A stretch of DNA of 64,000 nucleotides. Origin: an uncultured Cytophagales bacterium (GTDB taxonomy: Bacteria > Bacteroidota > Bacteroidia > Cytophagales > UBA9547). Made by a program: the position numbers and the translations under genes. Where the stretch lies: the NCBI GenBank assembly GCA_945957555.1, contig CAMFLX010000009.1:1-64000 (forward strand). The letters are read 5' to 3'. Positions 1 through 10,055 of this stretch are shown here, one piece after another (position 1 is the stretch's first letter; each line of letters begins with the position of its first letter). The notes under the pieces were generated by a model. That model did no database searches. It saw nothing but the letters and a program-made list of their open reading frames with translations, and was not told the DNA's origin.

Positions 1-3000
1 CCATAACCGCTTGACACAACTTTAAGCGTATGTGTTACATCACCATCCACCTCTTGCGAGTAAACGTTGTCTTTTTGATCTATGACAACCGCTCCATCTA
101 TAGTCACAGTTGCGTCGATGAATGGTTTCTGCGCTTCATCTAGAACGGTTATCTGTGCAAGGACTTTAGTATGTAAAGCAATAGGAACATCCAGCTGTAC
201 TGATTTTACATTTGCAACCAAATTTTGAGAGTAATAGCCATTCAATGAAACTGTGTATGGATAATCTGTATTGGTGTTTACATCTATAGTAACCACACCA
301 GTAGCATCGGTTGTGAATGTTTTATTGTCAAAAGCAATACTCGCTCCAGCCAATGCAGCACCTGCGGCATTTTTTATAGTTATCTTTACTTTAGTTTTAG
401 GCTGATCATTCACAGCTATCAGTATAATATCTTGAATGACATCATTTTCTGCGACATTAATGATTTGTTGGTTGGTGGTAAACCCAGCAAGTACCGCTTT
501 GAGTACATAGCTTTGATTTGCAGCTACAGTTTTGGCATATCTGCCTTGCGAATCGAGCGCAACAGGTACATTATCAATGCTAAATTGGGCTGTTGGTTGT
601 CCGAGACCTTGAGCATTTTTCACTTGACCTGTAATGACGATACTTTGAATAACACCCAATACATATTGGATTGGCGGCAATGAACTGTTGAGTATATAAG
701 GTATTGCCAAATCTCCAACAACGGTACCCTTTTCATCAAAGATCAACAAGAAGGTCCCTCCTTTAGGCACTCCTGCCATATGGTCCACTCCTGGGTTATA
801 TTTGATAAACTCCGAAAGGAGATTTTGTTTGAAAATATAGTTCATCCTGTTGGCCTTCTCCTTGCCCACAGCTTCCAGTTTTTTCCAATCACACTCATAA
901 TAAATACGATCTAAGAAGTCCAATAATTCTCCTTTTTTGACCAGTTTTTGCTGGATAAAGAAGGCATCACTGTGTCCTTTTGCATAGTTAATATAAGTAA
1001 GCGCTGCTGCCAATAATGTATCTACTTTTGTTTTGTAAACTGCAGGATCAAAGTCTTTAAATGTTTCTGTAATGGCCTTGCTTACCCCGTCTATCGCATT
1101 CAGCACACTAATGGCATTGCTTTGTGTTGGGTTTAAAAAGCTCTGTAAAATGCCTGGCAAGAACGTTTGGTTTCCCACATAGTAGCCGATTGAATTTTGT
1201 AAAAAGTTATATTCAAGTTCATTACTCATTTGCGCACTTGCCATCACTTCTGTACCGCCAAAGAGGCTTTGGGTACCCACAGATTCTGATTTGGCTTCTA
1301 TATTTGAAACTTTAGCCGTTGATGCTTTAGGGGCTGCTTCGGAAACACTTACTTTACTGGCCTCCGCAGCTATAGTGATATTGCTGAAATTGGCTGTAAT
1401 TGAAGACGAAGAGTCAATTTTAATACTACTGAAATAGGTTTTTGATTTGCCTAATAAACAGGTGATTTCGACCTTCAATACATTATACAAACTTTCAAGA
1501 TCCATAAAATAGACCTCTTGGTTAAGTATAGGCAGTGAGACTGTTTTATTTAACTTGAGCATCACCAACTCAAACGGCAATCCGTAATTATTTCTATAGT
1601 TTAGAATCGCCGAATAGGCGGTACCGTATTGAAGACCAAGTATACCTTCAATTCTATAAAAATCGGCGTCTCTTTGTCTATATACAAGCGGCAGTAATGT
1701 ATTTTCATCGAAACTATCATTTGCCGATCCTGTATCTGAATAAGTCACCGCATTACTGTTTTCAGAGTAGTTTAAAACTCTGTTTTGGCGATTCCAACGA
1801 CTGTACTCTGCATTCCATAAACTCTTGATTTCTGGGCTTGTGTTTTGCCCAGGTTGTCCGTAATAGAAGGGAATGCTTCTCTTTGAGAGTGCTACTGTGC
1901 TGCCTGAATCGGGCGTAATCCTTACTACTCCAAACTGCAACAAATTGCTCGCATTAAACTTCTCTACTATTTTAGACAACCTATTAAGCAATATGGTGGC
2001 GGTATGGTGAGCCTGTTGCTGCTCATTGACATTTTGCGAGGAGTAATAGGTATGTCTGAACAATTCATCCGCAGGATTGTAGATCTTTGTTGTATTGCCC
2101 AAAGTTGGTACAATACCCAAACGGATGTGCATAGGGAACGCCAAGTTACTTTTGATCCTGTACGAAAGGAAATCTAGGAGAGCTTCCACAAGTTCTTCGT
2201 ATGCAGTGATGAAATCAACCGCAAAGTCATAGATGTACTGCCAAGCGCCCAAATTGTTTGCTGGAACTGAGGCCACATTGGTCAAATAGGTATTCAGCTT
2301 TGTTGTAAATGCAGATAAAGGCGTAGCAGTACTGTCCAAAATCGTACTAATAGCTGAATCGATACTAGTATTCTTTATGCTTAGTTCTGCTTTAAGCGCA
2401 GATAACTTGGTTTTGAAAAGATCGGCCCAAGCATTTACAGTATAAGTGTCTGTAATGGTATTGAACCTAGGTTTTGCTAGCGGGAGTGTTGTTAGTTTAA
2501 ACCGCGATAGCAATTTGTCTTTTAATGTATTTTCTGAAAGTGCACTGGTCTGTAACTCTGCATTGATCAATTTCACGGCACTGTCGCGACTCATCAATAG
2601 AGGTTGGAGCTTAAATATAAGCTCTTTTCCATAGTCGTAGCAGTTGTCAGCTTCGCAATTTTTAAGTTCCTTGGCAGTACATTCCAAGAAGAGTACTACT
2701 ACTTTATTGGTCAAATCACCTTCTACAATAAAAGCATTACTATCGTCTTTAGGGTCACTATTAGGAAGTAGCAGCTTAATATCGCCTGCAACAATACCAT
2801 CGAATTGAGGATACACGATCGTACTCTCATCGGCTTCTCCGAGATAGGGGAAAGCTAAGTTTTTGGGTTCGTAGGTTTTGATTTTATCATAAATAAGATT
2901 TTTCTTGTCTCCTGTGCCTATGAAATTTTCACTTTCCAATTGCGCCAGATACCCCTCAGAGGTAATGGCAGTGCCAATAAAGATTTTAATACTTGTCGTA

Positions 3001-3158
3001 GTAGGTCTTTCCACTTCAAATCCACTAACGATACCAGCCCCCAAAAGGGAGTTGCGCGTTCGTCTGATCTGCTCTTCTAAATAGCTGACAGTTACATTCA
3101 GGTGCGTTTCGCTTAATACCTGGTTGCTTTCAAACTTGAGATACATGTTGTTACTCAT
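1..3158 (-). CDS. eCIS-associated large protein (partial, runs off left edge); N-terminal FESNQVLSETHLNVTVSYLEEQIRRTRNSLLGAGIVSGFEV, C-terminal carboxypeptidase-regulatory-like repeats
   Basis: Open minus frame from ATG at 3156-3158 with no stop seen to position 1; start overlaps the stop of the upstream baseplate gene (ATGAGTAA). Not in the ORF track because no stop lies in the window. Confidence 0.8.
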   Translation of the reverse strand, partial: MSNNMYLKFESNQVLSETHLNVTVSYLEEQIRRTRNSLLGAGIVSGFEVERPTTTSIKIFIGTAITSEGYLAQLESENFIGTGDKKNLIYDKIKTYEPKNLAFPYLGEADESTIVYPQFDGIVAGDIKLLLPNSDPKDDSNAFIVEGDLTNKVVVLFLECTAKELKNCEADNCYDYGKELIFKLQPLLMSRDSAVKLINAELQTSALSENTLKDKLLSRFKLTTLPLAKPRFNTITDTYTVNAWADLFKTKLSALKAELSIKNTSIDSAISTILDSTATPLSAFTTKLNTYLTNVASVPANNLGAWQYIYDFAVDFITAYEELVEALLDFLSYRIKSNLAFPMHIRLGIVPTLGNTTKIYNPADELFRHTYYSSQNVNEQQQAHHTATILLNRLSKIVEKFNASNLLQFGVVRITPDSGSTVALSKRSIPFYYGQPGQNTSPEIKSLWNAEYSRWNRQNRVLNYSENSNAVTYSDTGSANDSFDENTLLPLVYRQRDADFYRIEGILGLQYGTAYSAILNYRNNYGLPFELVMLKLNKTVSLPILNQEVYFMDLESLYNVLKVEITCLLGKSKTYFSSIKIDSSSSITANFSNITIAAEASKVSVSEAAPKASTAKVSNIEAKSESVGTQSLFGGTEVMASAQMSNELEYNFLQNSIGYYVGNQTFLPGILQSFLNPTQSNAISVLNAIDGVSKAITETFKDFDPAVYKTKVDTLLAAALTYINYAKGHSDAFFIQQKLVKKGELLDFLDRIYYECDWKKLEAVGKEKANRMNYIFKQNLLSEFIKYNPGVDHMAGVPKGGTFLLIFDEKGTVVGDLAIPYILNSSLPPIQYVLGVIQSIVITGQVKNAQGLGQPTAQFSIDNVPVALDSQGRYAKTVAANQSYVLKAVLAGFTTNQQIINVAENDVIQDIILIAVNDQPKTKVKITIKNAAGAALAGASIAFDNKTFTTDATGVVTIDVNTNTDYPYTVSLNGYYSQNLVANVKSVQLDVPIALHTKVLAQITVLDEAQKPFIDATVTIDGAVVIDQKDNVYSQEVDGDVTHTLKVVSSGY

Positions 3159-5934
3159 TTTCGATGGATTTAAAGGTTCCTAAATTTGTATGTCCGAGAC
3201 GCACTCTGTTGTCGTTTTCTTCCCCTTTGTCGTCACAGTTGTGCAATGTGGTCACGTCAAATTCAGTGCGCATTGCCTCTATGGCGTCAATGAGGTCGTT
3301 TAGTGCTTTTGTGTAATTTTCTTGTGTGGGTTCTGTGATATTGGGCAACTCTTGAGTGTATAATACTTTTTGTCCCAACCACGCCTCATAGGCCGTTTCT
3401 AAAGTGGCCATTCGTTCTTGATTGATCCAACAGATCTTTAAAAGTACATGTGCAGGTGCTTCACGACGAAGCGTAGTCTCTATGTAATTCCTGAAATTGA
3501 TATTCTTAAATCGCTTGATCCAAAAAGGGAAAACCACGCTGATCTTAAAGGAATATGGATCTTCATTGGTACAGTGGTCACAATCCTCATCAATACAAAT
3601 ACTTAAAAAGTGGTCTGTATCTTGAGTAGGCCGCAGTAGGAGATGTTCAAAGATATGAAAGCCTCCTTCCAAATCAGTTTCTGGCAAAGCCTGAAGTTTC
3701 CTTCTCGTCTGGCTACTGATGCCCAATAAGCCTCTCACTCTTTTTTCGAAGCCAGAAATATTGGCACTATTCCAAACATCTACATCGTTAAGGGTATAAT
3801 TAAAGGCTTTGCCTCTGGCCGAAGAAATCTCGGGATAATTCTTGAGGAAATTAATCTTCTGGTCAATCAATATGGTTGATACCTGTTCATCAGAAATCAC
3901 TGACTCATCTGGCAATGCATACATGTGCAATGCATATTCATTAAATGATTCCGCAAATCTTGTAATCAGGTGATCAAGTATTCTGTTTTTGTGATCTAAG
4001 TAGCTGGTTTGTGACTGTACAAGTCCCTGTAAATCAGTGTTTTTTAGACCAATATGGTCTATGAGCAAGTTTTGAGCTACTTCATTGTGTTGTCCTTGGG
4101 TATCTAAGTAAAAATAGTTGCTATATAAAGTCGCTTTTTCGGTAGATTTCCAACTTAAGATGTCTTTGACTTTATAGATCTGTTTGAAGTAATTGGCCAG
4201 CAACTGATCGAAAAACAATAGATAACCCTCCAGTTGCCTTACCTGAGCTCTTCTTAAAGGGCTGAGGGGTTCTGGAAGTCTTTTTTTGCCAACACCGTAT
4301 AGTGCAGGAAATTCATCCAAGATCGTATAGTGTTTGTCTAGGTTCCTATACTTGCCTGTAGGGATGGGTAAATCATTTTCATCAGAACTGTTTTTCCTTT
4401 GGTTTTGCAGTGTCGCATACAGTTTCATTTTGTTTAATGTTTCTGTATACTTTGCCAACAGCGGCAAGGTGTTTTTAAAGAACAAGAACTTAGTTTTCTT
4501 CTTGTTCAACAACAGCTTGTGATTAAGGCTCACAGGAATCTTCCAGAGCTGTCCACTTGCCTTTGTGTTGCCATTGGCATCGGTTACTCTCAGTGTAAAG
4601 TTTTTCACATTCAAGACACCGGGAATATCCATAATGATACTGATGATGTCGGAGAGATAATACTCTTGCTTCAGTTCGCTAGCTTCCAACATTTCGTCTT
4701 TGATAAAGCCATTCTGTAGGGTAGGCCCTTCAAAAATTTCATCTGTGGTCATTCCTTCTTCCAATAATTCTCCCAAGGAGTAAAATCTAACAGGAGGAAG
4801 AAGGTAGTTTTCTATGGCTACAAAAATCTGTGCTTGAATATCTTCCAAGTCTGCAGAAGTTTCAACATCAATATCCGCGCAAAGTACCAATCCCTCTGTA
4901 TCTACTAGAGCAACATCCCAAAGAAAATCTTCACACAAATTTCGGTGTTGCTGAAGGACGGCTCGTACGTCTTTTACTTGATTGATAATTTGTTGTGGTC
5001 TTACCTTGTATCTGTTAATGAGCTCTTTTGCAAGCGAAGTCTCTAGCTGGGTTCTCAGATCAGTACCTTTAATTACCAGTTTACTACTCGTTGCGTTATG
5101 AATGGATTTGATAATTACAGGACTGAACGTAAGACTTTTGGTCTCATACTCTACCGTGACTGCGACTTTCCACTCGGTTCTATTGAGTTTTTCAAAATCA
5201 GCGGTGCTTAATTTTGTGTCATTTATGAAAGTAATGTTTGTAACTGTATAAGCTATATTCGTGTAAAAATCGTCATTGGGACTACTTACATATTTGGGAA
5301 ATTCAGCCTCAACCGTGTAGCCTTTTAGTGGATCAGTTTTGATGAGATATTCAACTTCTGTGCTGTTTAAATCGCCATATACGGGATGTTCGTCCAGCTC
5401 AACCTTTACTGAATATAAGCCTTTGATATAAACTCTTTCATCGTTTTTCACATGAGTTCTTTCTGCCAAGGTTGGTATAGTGCCCAATTGGCTCTCATAG
5501 AGCAGTTTGCTCTCTTTACACCAAGCATATATTTGGGGAACGTTAGGTTCCACAAATGGCAAGTCATTAGTGTCTGCGGTAAAAACCCATGCATTTTGCA
5601 CACCTTTCATATCAATGAGCAGCTTACGGTAGTCGTTAATGCTCAGGGGGGCATTGCTTAAAATTTCTGCTGCAGTATGGAAGGCATCGGTAACCGCACT
5701 TCCATCTTTTTCCGTGATCAGATCTTTTATACTGAAATTCAGCCTAAAGCCTAAGTCTGAAAGTGCATAGCAAAGTACTTCTAAGATGGTGATGCCTGGG
5801 TCGTGCAGATTGTGGTCGGTCCATAAGCTAGTGCCCATTTGTTGTATGTACTCCAAACCTTTACTTCTCAGATAGTTGAAGTCTTGCGTGGGAGTGATCT
5901 CTGTAAGCGATGCTATAGTGGTACTTGATGCCAT
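3151..5934 (-). CDS. Baseplate protein of contractile injection system (Afp12 / baseplate-J-associated type)
   Basis: 927 aa; motif LWTDHNLHDPGITILEVLCYALSDLGFR typical of Bacteroidota eCIS baseplate proteins; position in operon. Confidence 0.75.
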   Translation of the reverse strand: MASSTTIASLTEITPTQDFNYLRSKGLEYIQQMGTSLWTDHNLHDPGITILEVLCYALSDLGFRLNFSIKDLITEKDGSAVTDAFHTAAEILSNAPLSINDYRKLLIDMKGVQNAWVFTADTNDLPFVEPNVPQIYAWCKESKLLYESQLGTIPTLAERTHVKNDERVYIKGLYSVKVELDEHPVYGDLNSTEVEYLIKTDPLKGYTVEAEFPKYVSSPNDDFYTNIAYTVTNITFINDTKLSTADFEKLNRTEWKVAVTVEYETKSLTFSPVIIKSIHNATSSKLVIKGTDLRTQLETSLAKELINRYKVRPQQIINQVKDVRAVLQQHRNLCEDFLWDVALVDTEGLVLCADIDVETSADLEDIQAQIFVAIENYLLPPVRFYSLGELLEEGMTTDEIFEGPTLQNGFIKDEMLEASELKQEYYLSDIISIIMDIPGVLNVKNFTLRVTDANGNTKASGQLWKIPVSLNHKLLLNKKKTKFLFFKNTLPLLAKYTETLNKMKLYATLQNQRKNSSDENDLPIPTGKYRNLDKHYTILDEFPALYGVGKKRLPEPLSPLRRAQVRQLEGYLLFFDQLLANYFKQIYKVKDILSWKSTEKATLYSNYFYLDTQGQHNEVAQNLLIDHIGLKNTDLQGLVQSQTSYLDHKNRILDHLITRFAESFNEYALHMYALPDESVISDEQVSTILIDQKINFLKNYPEISSARGKAFNYTLNDVDVWNSANISGFEKRVRGLLGISSQTRRKLQALPETDLEGGFHIFEHLLLRPTQDTDHFLSICIDEDCDHCTNEDPYSFKISVVFPFWIKRFKNINFRNYIETTLRREAPAHVLLKICWINQERMATLETAYEAWLGQKVLYTQELPNITEPTQENYTKALNDLIDAIEAMRTEFDVTTLHNCDDKGEENDNRVRLGHTNLGTFKSIENE

Positions 5935-5955
5935 TTTATATATTGATCATAGTAT

Positions 5956-8900
5956 TTATACTTCCGTTGCTAAACTTGCTAAAACCGTATGGGTGCTGGC
6001 ACTGGTAAGAATGCCGATGGGAGACAAAGGAGTTGCCTCATCTTTATCTGTTTGGCCACCGTGCGACAATTCTAATTTTGTGATATAATCGACGTATTCT
6101 AACTCTTCAATAAAGTCAAGAACTGCCGCTTTGTAAATGCTCTTGTCAAAAAGTAAATCATTGGGGTTGTTGGTCACTGTCCACGGGGACAAGTATCCTT
6201 GTAGGTCTTTAATGAGCTGTTCTTGATAGAATCCTTTATCTCTGATGTCTTCTCTAAAGACACACTCTAAGTTGAGCTTAATTTCCTCAAATTCTGCGTT
6301 GATGATATTGATATCCACAAAAGGAGAGATTCTTTTTTGGATATACTGTTTTATTTTTCTCAAAACAGCCACATTAACCTTAGGTGAAAACTTATGTTCG
6401 CTATCGTCTTGGCTATAGGGGAGTACAACAACTAATATACTTCCAGTATTTACAATTACGCCTTTTGTAGCATCTTTAGTGGCATGAGCCAAACATTTGA
6501 TTTTGTAAAGTTCTGGGAATTCTTGTGCGAGAATATGCTCTATATCCCACAAAGTAATCGCTCGTTTTTTGTGACGAAGTCTTTCCGATACTCTTAGATA
6601 ATAGGAGTCATCTTGCTCTGTTCTTTTTCCGTTAAATGAGGGATAGGGCTGCTGTACCGATTTGATACTGCCCAATTTGGGAGCGAGGGCAGTAACGAAA
6701 TCACCCGACACGTTCGTGCCTAAATATTCAATATCATTTTCTGGCAGTTCTGTGAATTGTGCTATGACTGCTTGAGTATGAAGCCCAACAATATCACATA
6801 CTGCATCAATTTTACCCTTCTCTACCGTAATCCTTAACCAAAACAGCTGTTCTTTAAACAAAAGGGCACTCTGTTCTATGCCTTCTGGCCAGCTTCCTTT
6901 AATGATACCGCTTTTGGTGAGTTTGTCTGTCCCATCTGCGATTTTAGATTCTTCGAATTCAACCCAGTTATTTCCTGTCAAATAATACCACTTTGGATTG
7001 GCAGATTCCAAATCTGGATTTGCACTGCCTTCATTAAGCTGAAAAAGTATGGCAAAGCTCTCGCCAACTTTAGCGTCTTTTACACCTATATATAATTCAC
7101 CTTCAGTATCAATAACAGGGCAAAACAGATGGTCTGCTGATATCACGGGTTTAAAACCAAAAGGATGTTTGTTGTAAAAAGCAGATTCAAGCCTTACATC
7201 TTCGGCAACCTTGACCGTAAGTTTACACTTTTTGAAAAATGGTGTATACGGAAGATCAGGAAAGGTTCCAGAACCATCCCTCTGTTTCGATATGGTAGCT
7301 GCGGTAAAGTTTTTAATATAATTTTCATGTCCCAAAGAAGCATTTAAGAAAAACTTAACCGTCCCCGAATGGTGATTTCCGAGGTCTGTTAATTCTGTCG
7401 AGAACTTGCTTTCGTTGTCTTCAATATGTTTATGTTCATAGTGATTAAGTGCGATTCCGTCGCCATACACATCCATATAAACAATTTGAGTACTTTTCTC
7501 TTTGAGTTCCCCTTCAAATTTAAAGTAGGAGAGTTTTCTGTTTGTAAACAGTTCTGACTGTATGATAAAACTATTCAATTCTCTTGGGTCTGGGCCAAAT
7601 GGGAAAAAGCCCTCCTTAGCACTGCCAGGCCCAACTGGCGTATCAATTAAAAAGGCCTCCACTACCTGATCTTGCAATTCTACTTCTATCCTACTAATAT
7701 GCGCGCTACGCAACAAACCATACACATCCCAAAAAGATACATTTGACTCATTTACATTATTTGCCTTCAATATCACGCTCGCTGAAGGACCTTCGGAATT
7801 TATTTTCGATTTACTTAAACCATTTGTAGTGAAGGGGATCTTTAGATAGCCTCCGTTCTCATCTACGGAGACTTCAATATCTTGATATTCTTGAGTACCA
7901 TCATTTGTATATAATTCAACTTTAATATAATTCTTAAGTGCCTCTTCGTATTGTTTAACTGCTCCAAAATTTACCTGTGTCAGATAAACGTAGAAATTAT
8001 AACTTGCATCTCCCATTACTTCTTGTAGCAATGGAGATGTAAATCCAAATCCCAAACCAGCATATACAGTACTGTCCGTTCTAAAAATAGACCAAGCTTC
8101 TTTATCACCTAATGGCTTGCCTAGACCATCTTTCGAATTTGCAACAGGACTCGCAAACAGGCCTTTGGGCCTGTCAGGAAAACTTGTACTGTCATTGGCT
8201 ATGTATGCAAATGATTTTACCGACGCTATTTGAGACTTATTTACTATAATTTGTTCCTTGGTGTCATAATATACATCCTTCCCCTTGCTGTCCTTTCCTC
8301 CTTTGAGACGGGTATTGAGCGGTAGCAAATAGGGTGCTTGGTTTTTGGCGAGTTCAAAATATACATGAAGTTCATCTGCTTGGTAGCCTTTCTTATCCAA
8401 CAAAAGGACTTCCTTGTAATAGAAATCGGTATGTTTTTGTAATAGAGTATTATACTGTTCCGTAAAGCTTTCCTGAAGTCTTAAAAAGGACAAGAAAAGT
8501 GCAACGTGCGGTTTATGGTTTGTATAGTCTTGCAATGAATCCTGAAAATATTGTTTGGCCAGTTCTATTGATGAAGCTAGAGTTTTTAATAAAGCTTCCG
8601 CCAATAAACTTTGATATTCAAGAGCATTTTGTATCTGTTCCGTTGCTGTTACAGCACCCCCAAAAATAAGATCGGGATCAAAAGTGTCTGCACTAACAGA
8701 CGAAAGAAAATTCTCGTATTTCTCGTCAGAAAGCGTTTTTTGTAAATCTTTTGTTTTGTCTAATACTATATCTCCGTATTCAAATGACGGATAGGAAGTG
8801 GTTTTGATGAGATTTAAAGTATTGGAAGCGGTAAAATAAGAGTCTGTGAGATCATACAACAATCCAATATCTGTAGATTTTGCAGTAGCCAAAAGCGCCG

Positions 8901-9315
8901 AGGAATAGTTTCCGTAGCTACTATTTCTGTTAAATGCTTCAGCTAAAATATAAATGATCTGATAGAGAAAGTCAAACCTATAGGTCATTTGCAGAATATA
9001 ATCATCATCTTCTGGTTTTTCACTAAGTTTGTCCCATACTTTGCTATATGCCTTAAGATCCAAACTCGCTAAGAGTGCTATTTGAAAAGAAATATCACCT
9101 GACAAAAAATTATTCCAAGAGAACTCTACCTGATAGTTAAGATTATAATATTTGATACGCGAAGAAAACTTTTGTGCAAAAACCAAAAAATCTTCAATAT
9201 GTCTTTCATCTAACTTTACATACGAAGCGTCGCGCAAAGCAGGAAGCACTCTCGAGGCTTGTGTAGTGCCTTGTGAGAATGGATAATTTCTAATATCTGA
9301 AAGACTTTTAGGCAT
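5956..9315 (-). CDS. Baseplate J-like protein (Afp11-like)
   Basis: 1119 aa; C-terminal YYLRVSERLRHKKRAITLWDIEHILAQEFPELYKIKCL baseplate-J-like segment; syntenic with gp25 and PAAR. Confidence 0.75.
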   Translation of the reverse strand: MPKSLSDIRNYPFSQGTTQASRVLPALRDASYVKLDERHIEDFLVFAQKFSSRIKYYNLNYQVEFSWNNFLSGDISFQIALLASLDLKAYSKVWDKLSEKPEDDDYILQMTYRFDFLYQIIYILAEAFNRNSSYGNYSSALLATAKSTDIGLLYDLTDSYFTASNTLNLIKTTSYPSFEYGDIVLDKTKDLQKTLSDEKYENFLSSVSADTFDPDLIFGGAVTATEQIQNALEYQSLLAEALLKTLASSIELAKQYFQDSLQDYTNHKPHVALFLSFLRLQESFTEQYNTLLQKHTDFYYKEVLLLDKKGYQADELHVYFELAKNQAPYLLPLNTRLKGGKDSKGKDVYYDTKEQIIVNKSQIASVKSFAYIANDSTSFPDRPKGLFASPVANSKDGLGKPLGDKEAWSIFRTDSTVYAGLGFGFTSPLLQEVMGDASYNFYVYLTQVNFGAVKQYEEALKNYIKVELYTNDGTQEYQDIEVSVDENGGYLKIPFTTNGLSKSKINSEGPSASVILKANNVNESNVSFWDVYGLLRSAHISRIEVELQDQVVEAFLIDTPVGPGSAKEGFFPFGPDPRELNSFIIQSELFTNRKLSYFKFEGELKEKSTQIVYMDVYGDGIALNHYEHKHIEDNESKFSTELTDLGNHHSGTVKFFLNASLGHENYIKNFTAATISKQRDGSGTFPDLPYTPFFKKCKLTVKVAEDVRLESAFYNKHPFGFKPVISADHLFCPVIDTEGELYIGVKDAKVGESFAILFQLNEGSANPDLESANPKWYYLTGNNWVEFEESKIADGTDKLTKSGIIKGSWPEGIEQSALLFKEQLFWLRITVEKGKIDAVCDIVGLHTQAVIAQFTELPENDIEYLGTNVSGDFVTALAPKLGSIKSVQQPYPSFNGKRTEQDDSYYLRVSERLRHKKRAITLWDIEHILAQEFPELYKIKCLAHATKDATKGVIVNTGSILVVVLPYSQDDSEHKFSPKVNVAVLRKIKQYIQKRISPFVDINIINAEFEEIKLNLECVFREDIRDKGFYQEQLIKDLQGYLSPWTVTNNPNDLLFDKSIYKAAVLDFIEELEYVDYITKLELSHGGQTDKDEATPLSPIGILTSASTHTVLASLATEV

Positions 9316-9325
9316 ATTCTAAGTA

Positions 9326-9745
9326 TTATATAGTTGCATAGTAGGGGTATACAAAGTTGTATTTTTTATACTCTCCTCTTATGTAGTAATTTATATTTAT
9401 GATCAATTTTCCTTCCTCTTGTTCATCAAGTACAAGATCTAGACTTTCCAGTGCGATCCGTGCCTCGTGGTAAGTGATGGCATGTAGAATGATGTATTTG
9501 GTGTATGTCAAAAAGTTTTGATTGATGGCATCAAAGACTTTTTGTTTCATACCGCTACCGAAATAGGGCTGCATCACACGTTCCTTAATTTCAGTGTTAA
9601 AGAGTATCCTTAGACTATTCTCTATATCCTCTTTGCCTGTAGTCATAGCTATATCTTCCCCACCGGGACTGAAGGTCGGGGGAAATGACCACCCTGTACC
9701 TATGTATGGGTTGTCTGTAGTAATATCTGTACTTGTACTTGTCAT
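9326..9745 (-). CDS. gp25-like baseplate protein (W/gp25 family, Afp9-like)
   Basis: 139 aa; IGTGWSFPPTF...GKEDIENSLRILFNTEIKERVMQPYFGSGMKQKVFDAIN gp25 signature. Confidence 0.9.
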   Translation of the reverse strand: MTSTSTDITTDNPYIGTGWSFPPTFSPGGEDIAMTTGKEDIENSLRILFNTEIKERVMQPYFGSGMKQKVFDAINQNFLTYTKYIILHAITYHEARIALESLDLVLDEQEEGKLIININYYIRGEYKKYNFVYPYYATI

Positions 9746-9760
9746 GTTTCTTATTTTAAA

Positions 9761-10048
9761 TTAACCCCCAATTGAAACCGTAGGAGCCCCTACAGCAATT
9801 GCTGCACCGCATGCAGCAGAATCTCCAGAACGCAGCGCAGGTTTACCCCCAATCATCACCGTTGCAGATCCCATAATAAAAGGGGATGAGGTAAGATGGG
9901 GAGAGGCAGCTGTCGGCACTATGGGACAAGTATGAGTATCCCCAAGAACTGCTGCTGGCATTCCGCCAATCATTACTGTAGGTACTCCAGCACCTACCAC
10001 CACGCCACCATGGTTACTCGAATCTCCTATGCGTCCTGCTGCTGGCAT
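9761..10048 (-). CDS. PAAR-domain spike tip protein
   Basis: 95 aa; MPAAGRIGDSSNHGG...VMIGGMPAAVLGDTHTCP...VMIGGKPALRSGD PAAR motifs. Confidence 0.93.
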   Translation of the reverse strand: MPAAGRIGDSSNHGGVVVGAGVPTVMIGGMPAAVLGDTHTCPIVPTAASPHLTSSPFIMGSATVMIGGKPALRSGDSAACGAAIAVGAPTVSIGG

Positions 10049-10055
10049 TTTTAAA

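Noticed and set aside
432-2634. Plus-strand small ORFs in the left 3 kb
   Set aside because: Antisense to the continuous 1-3158 minus-strand eCIS ORF; no plausible product.
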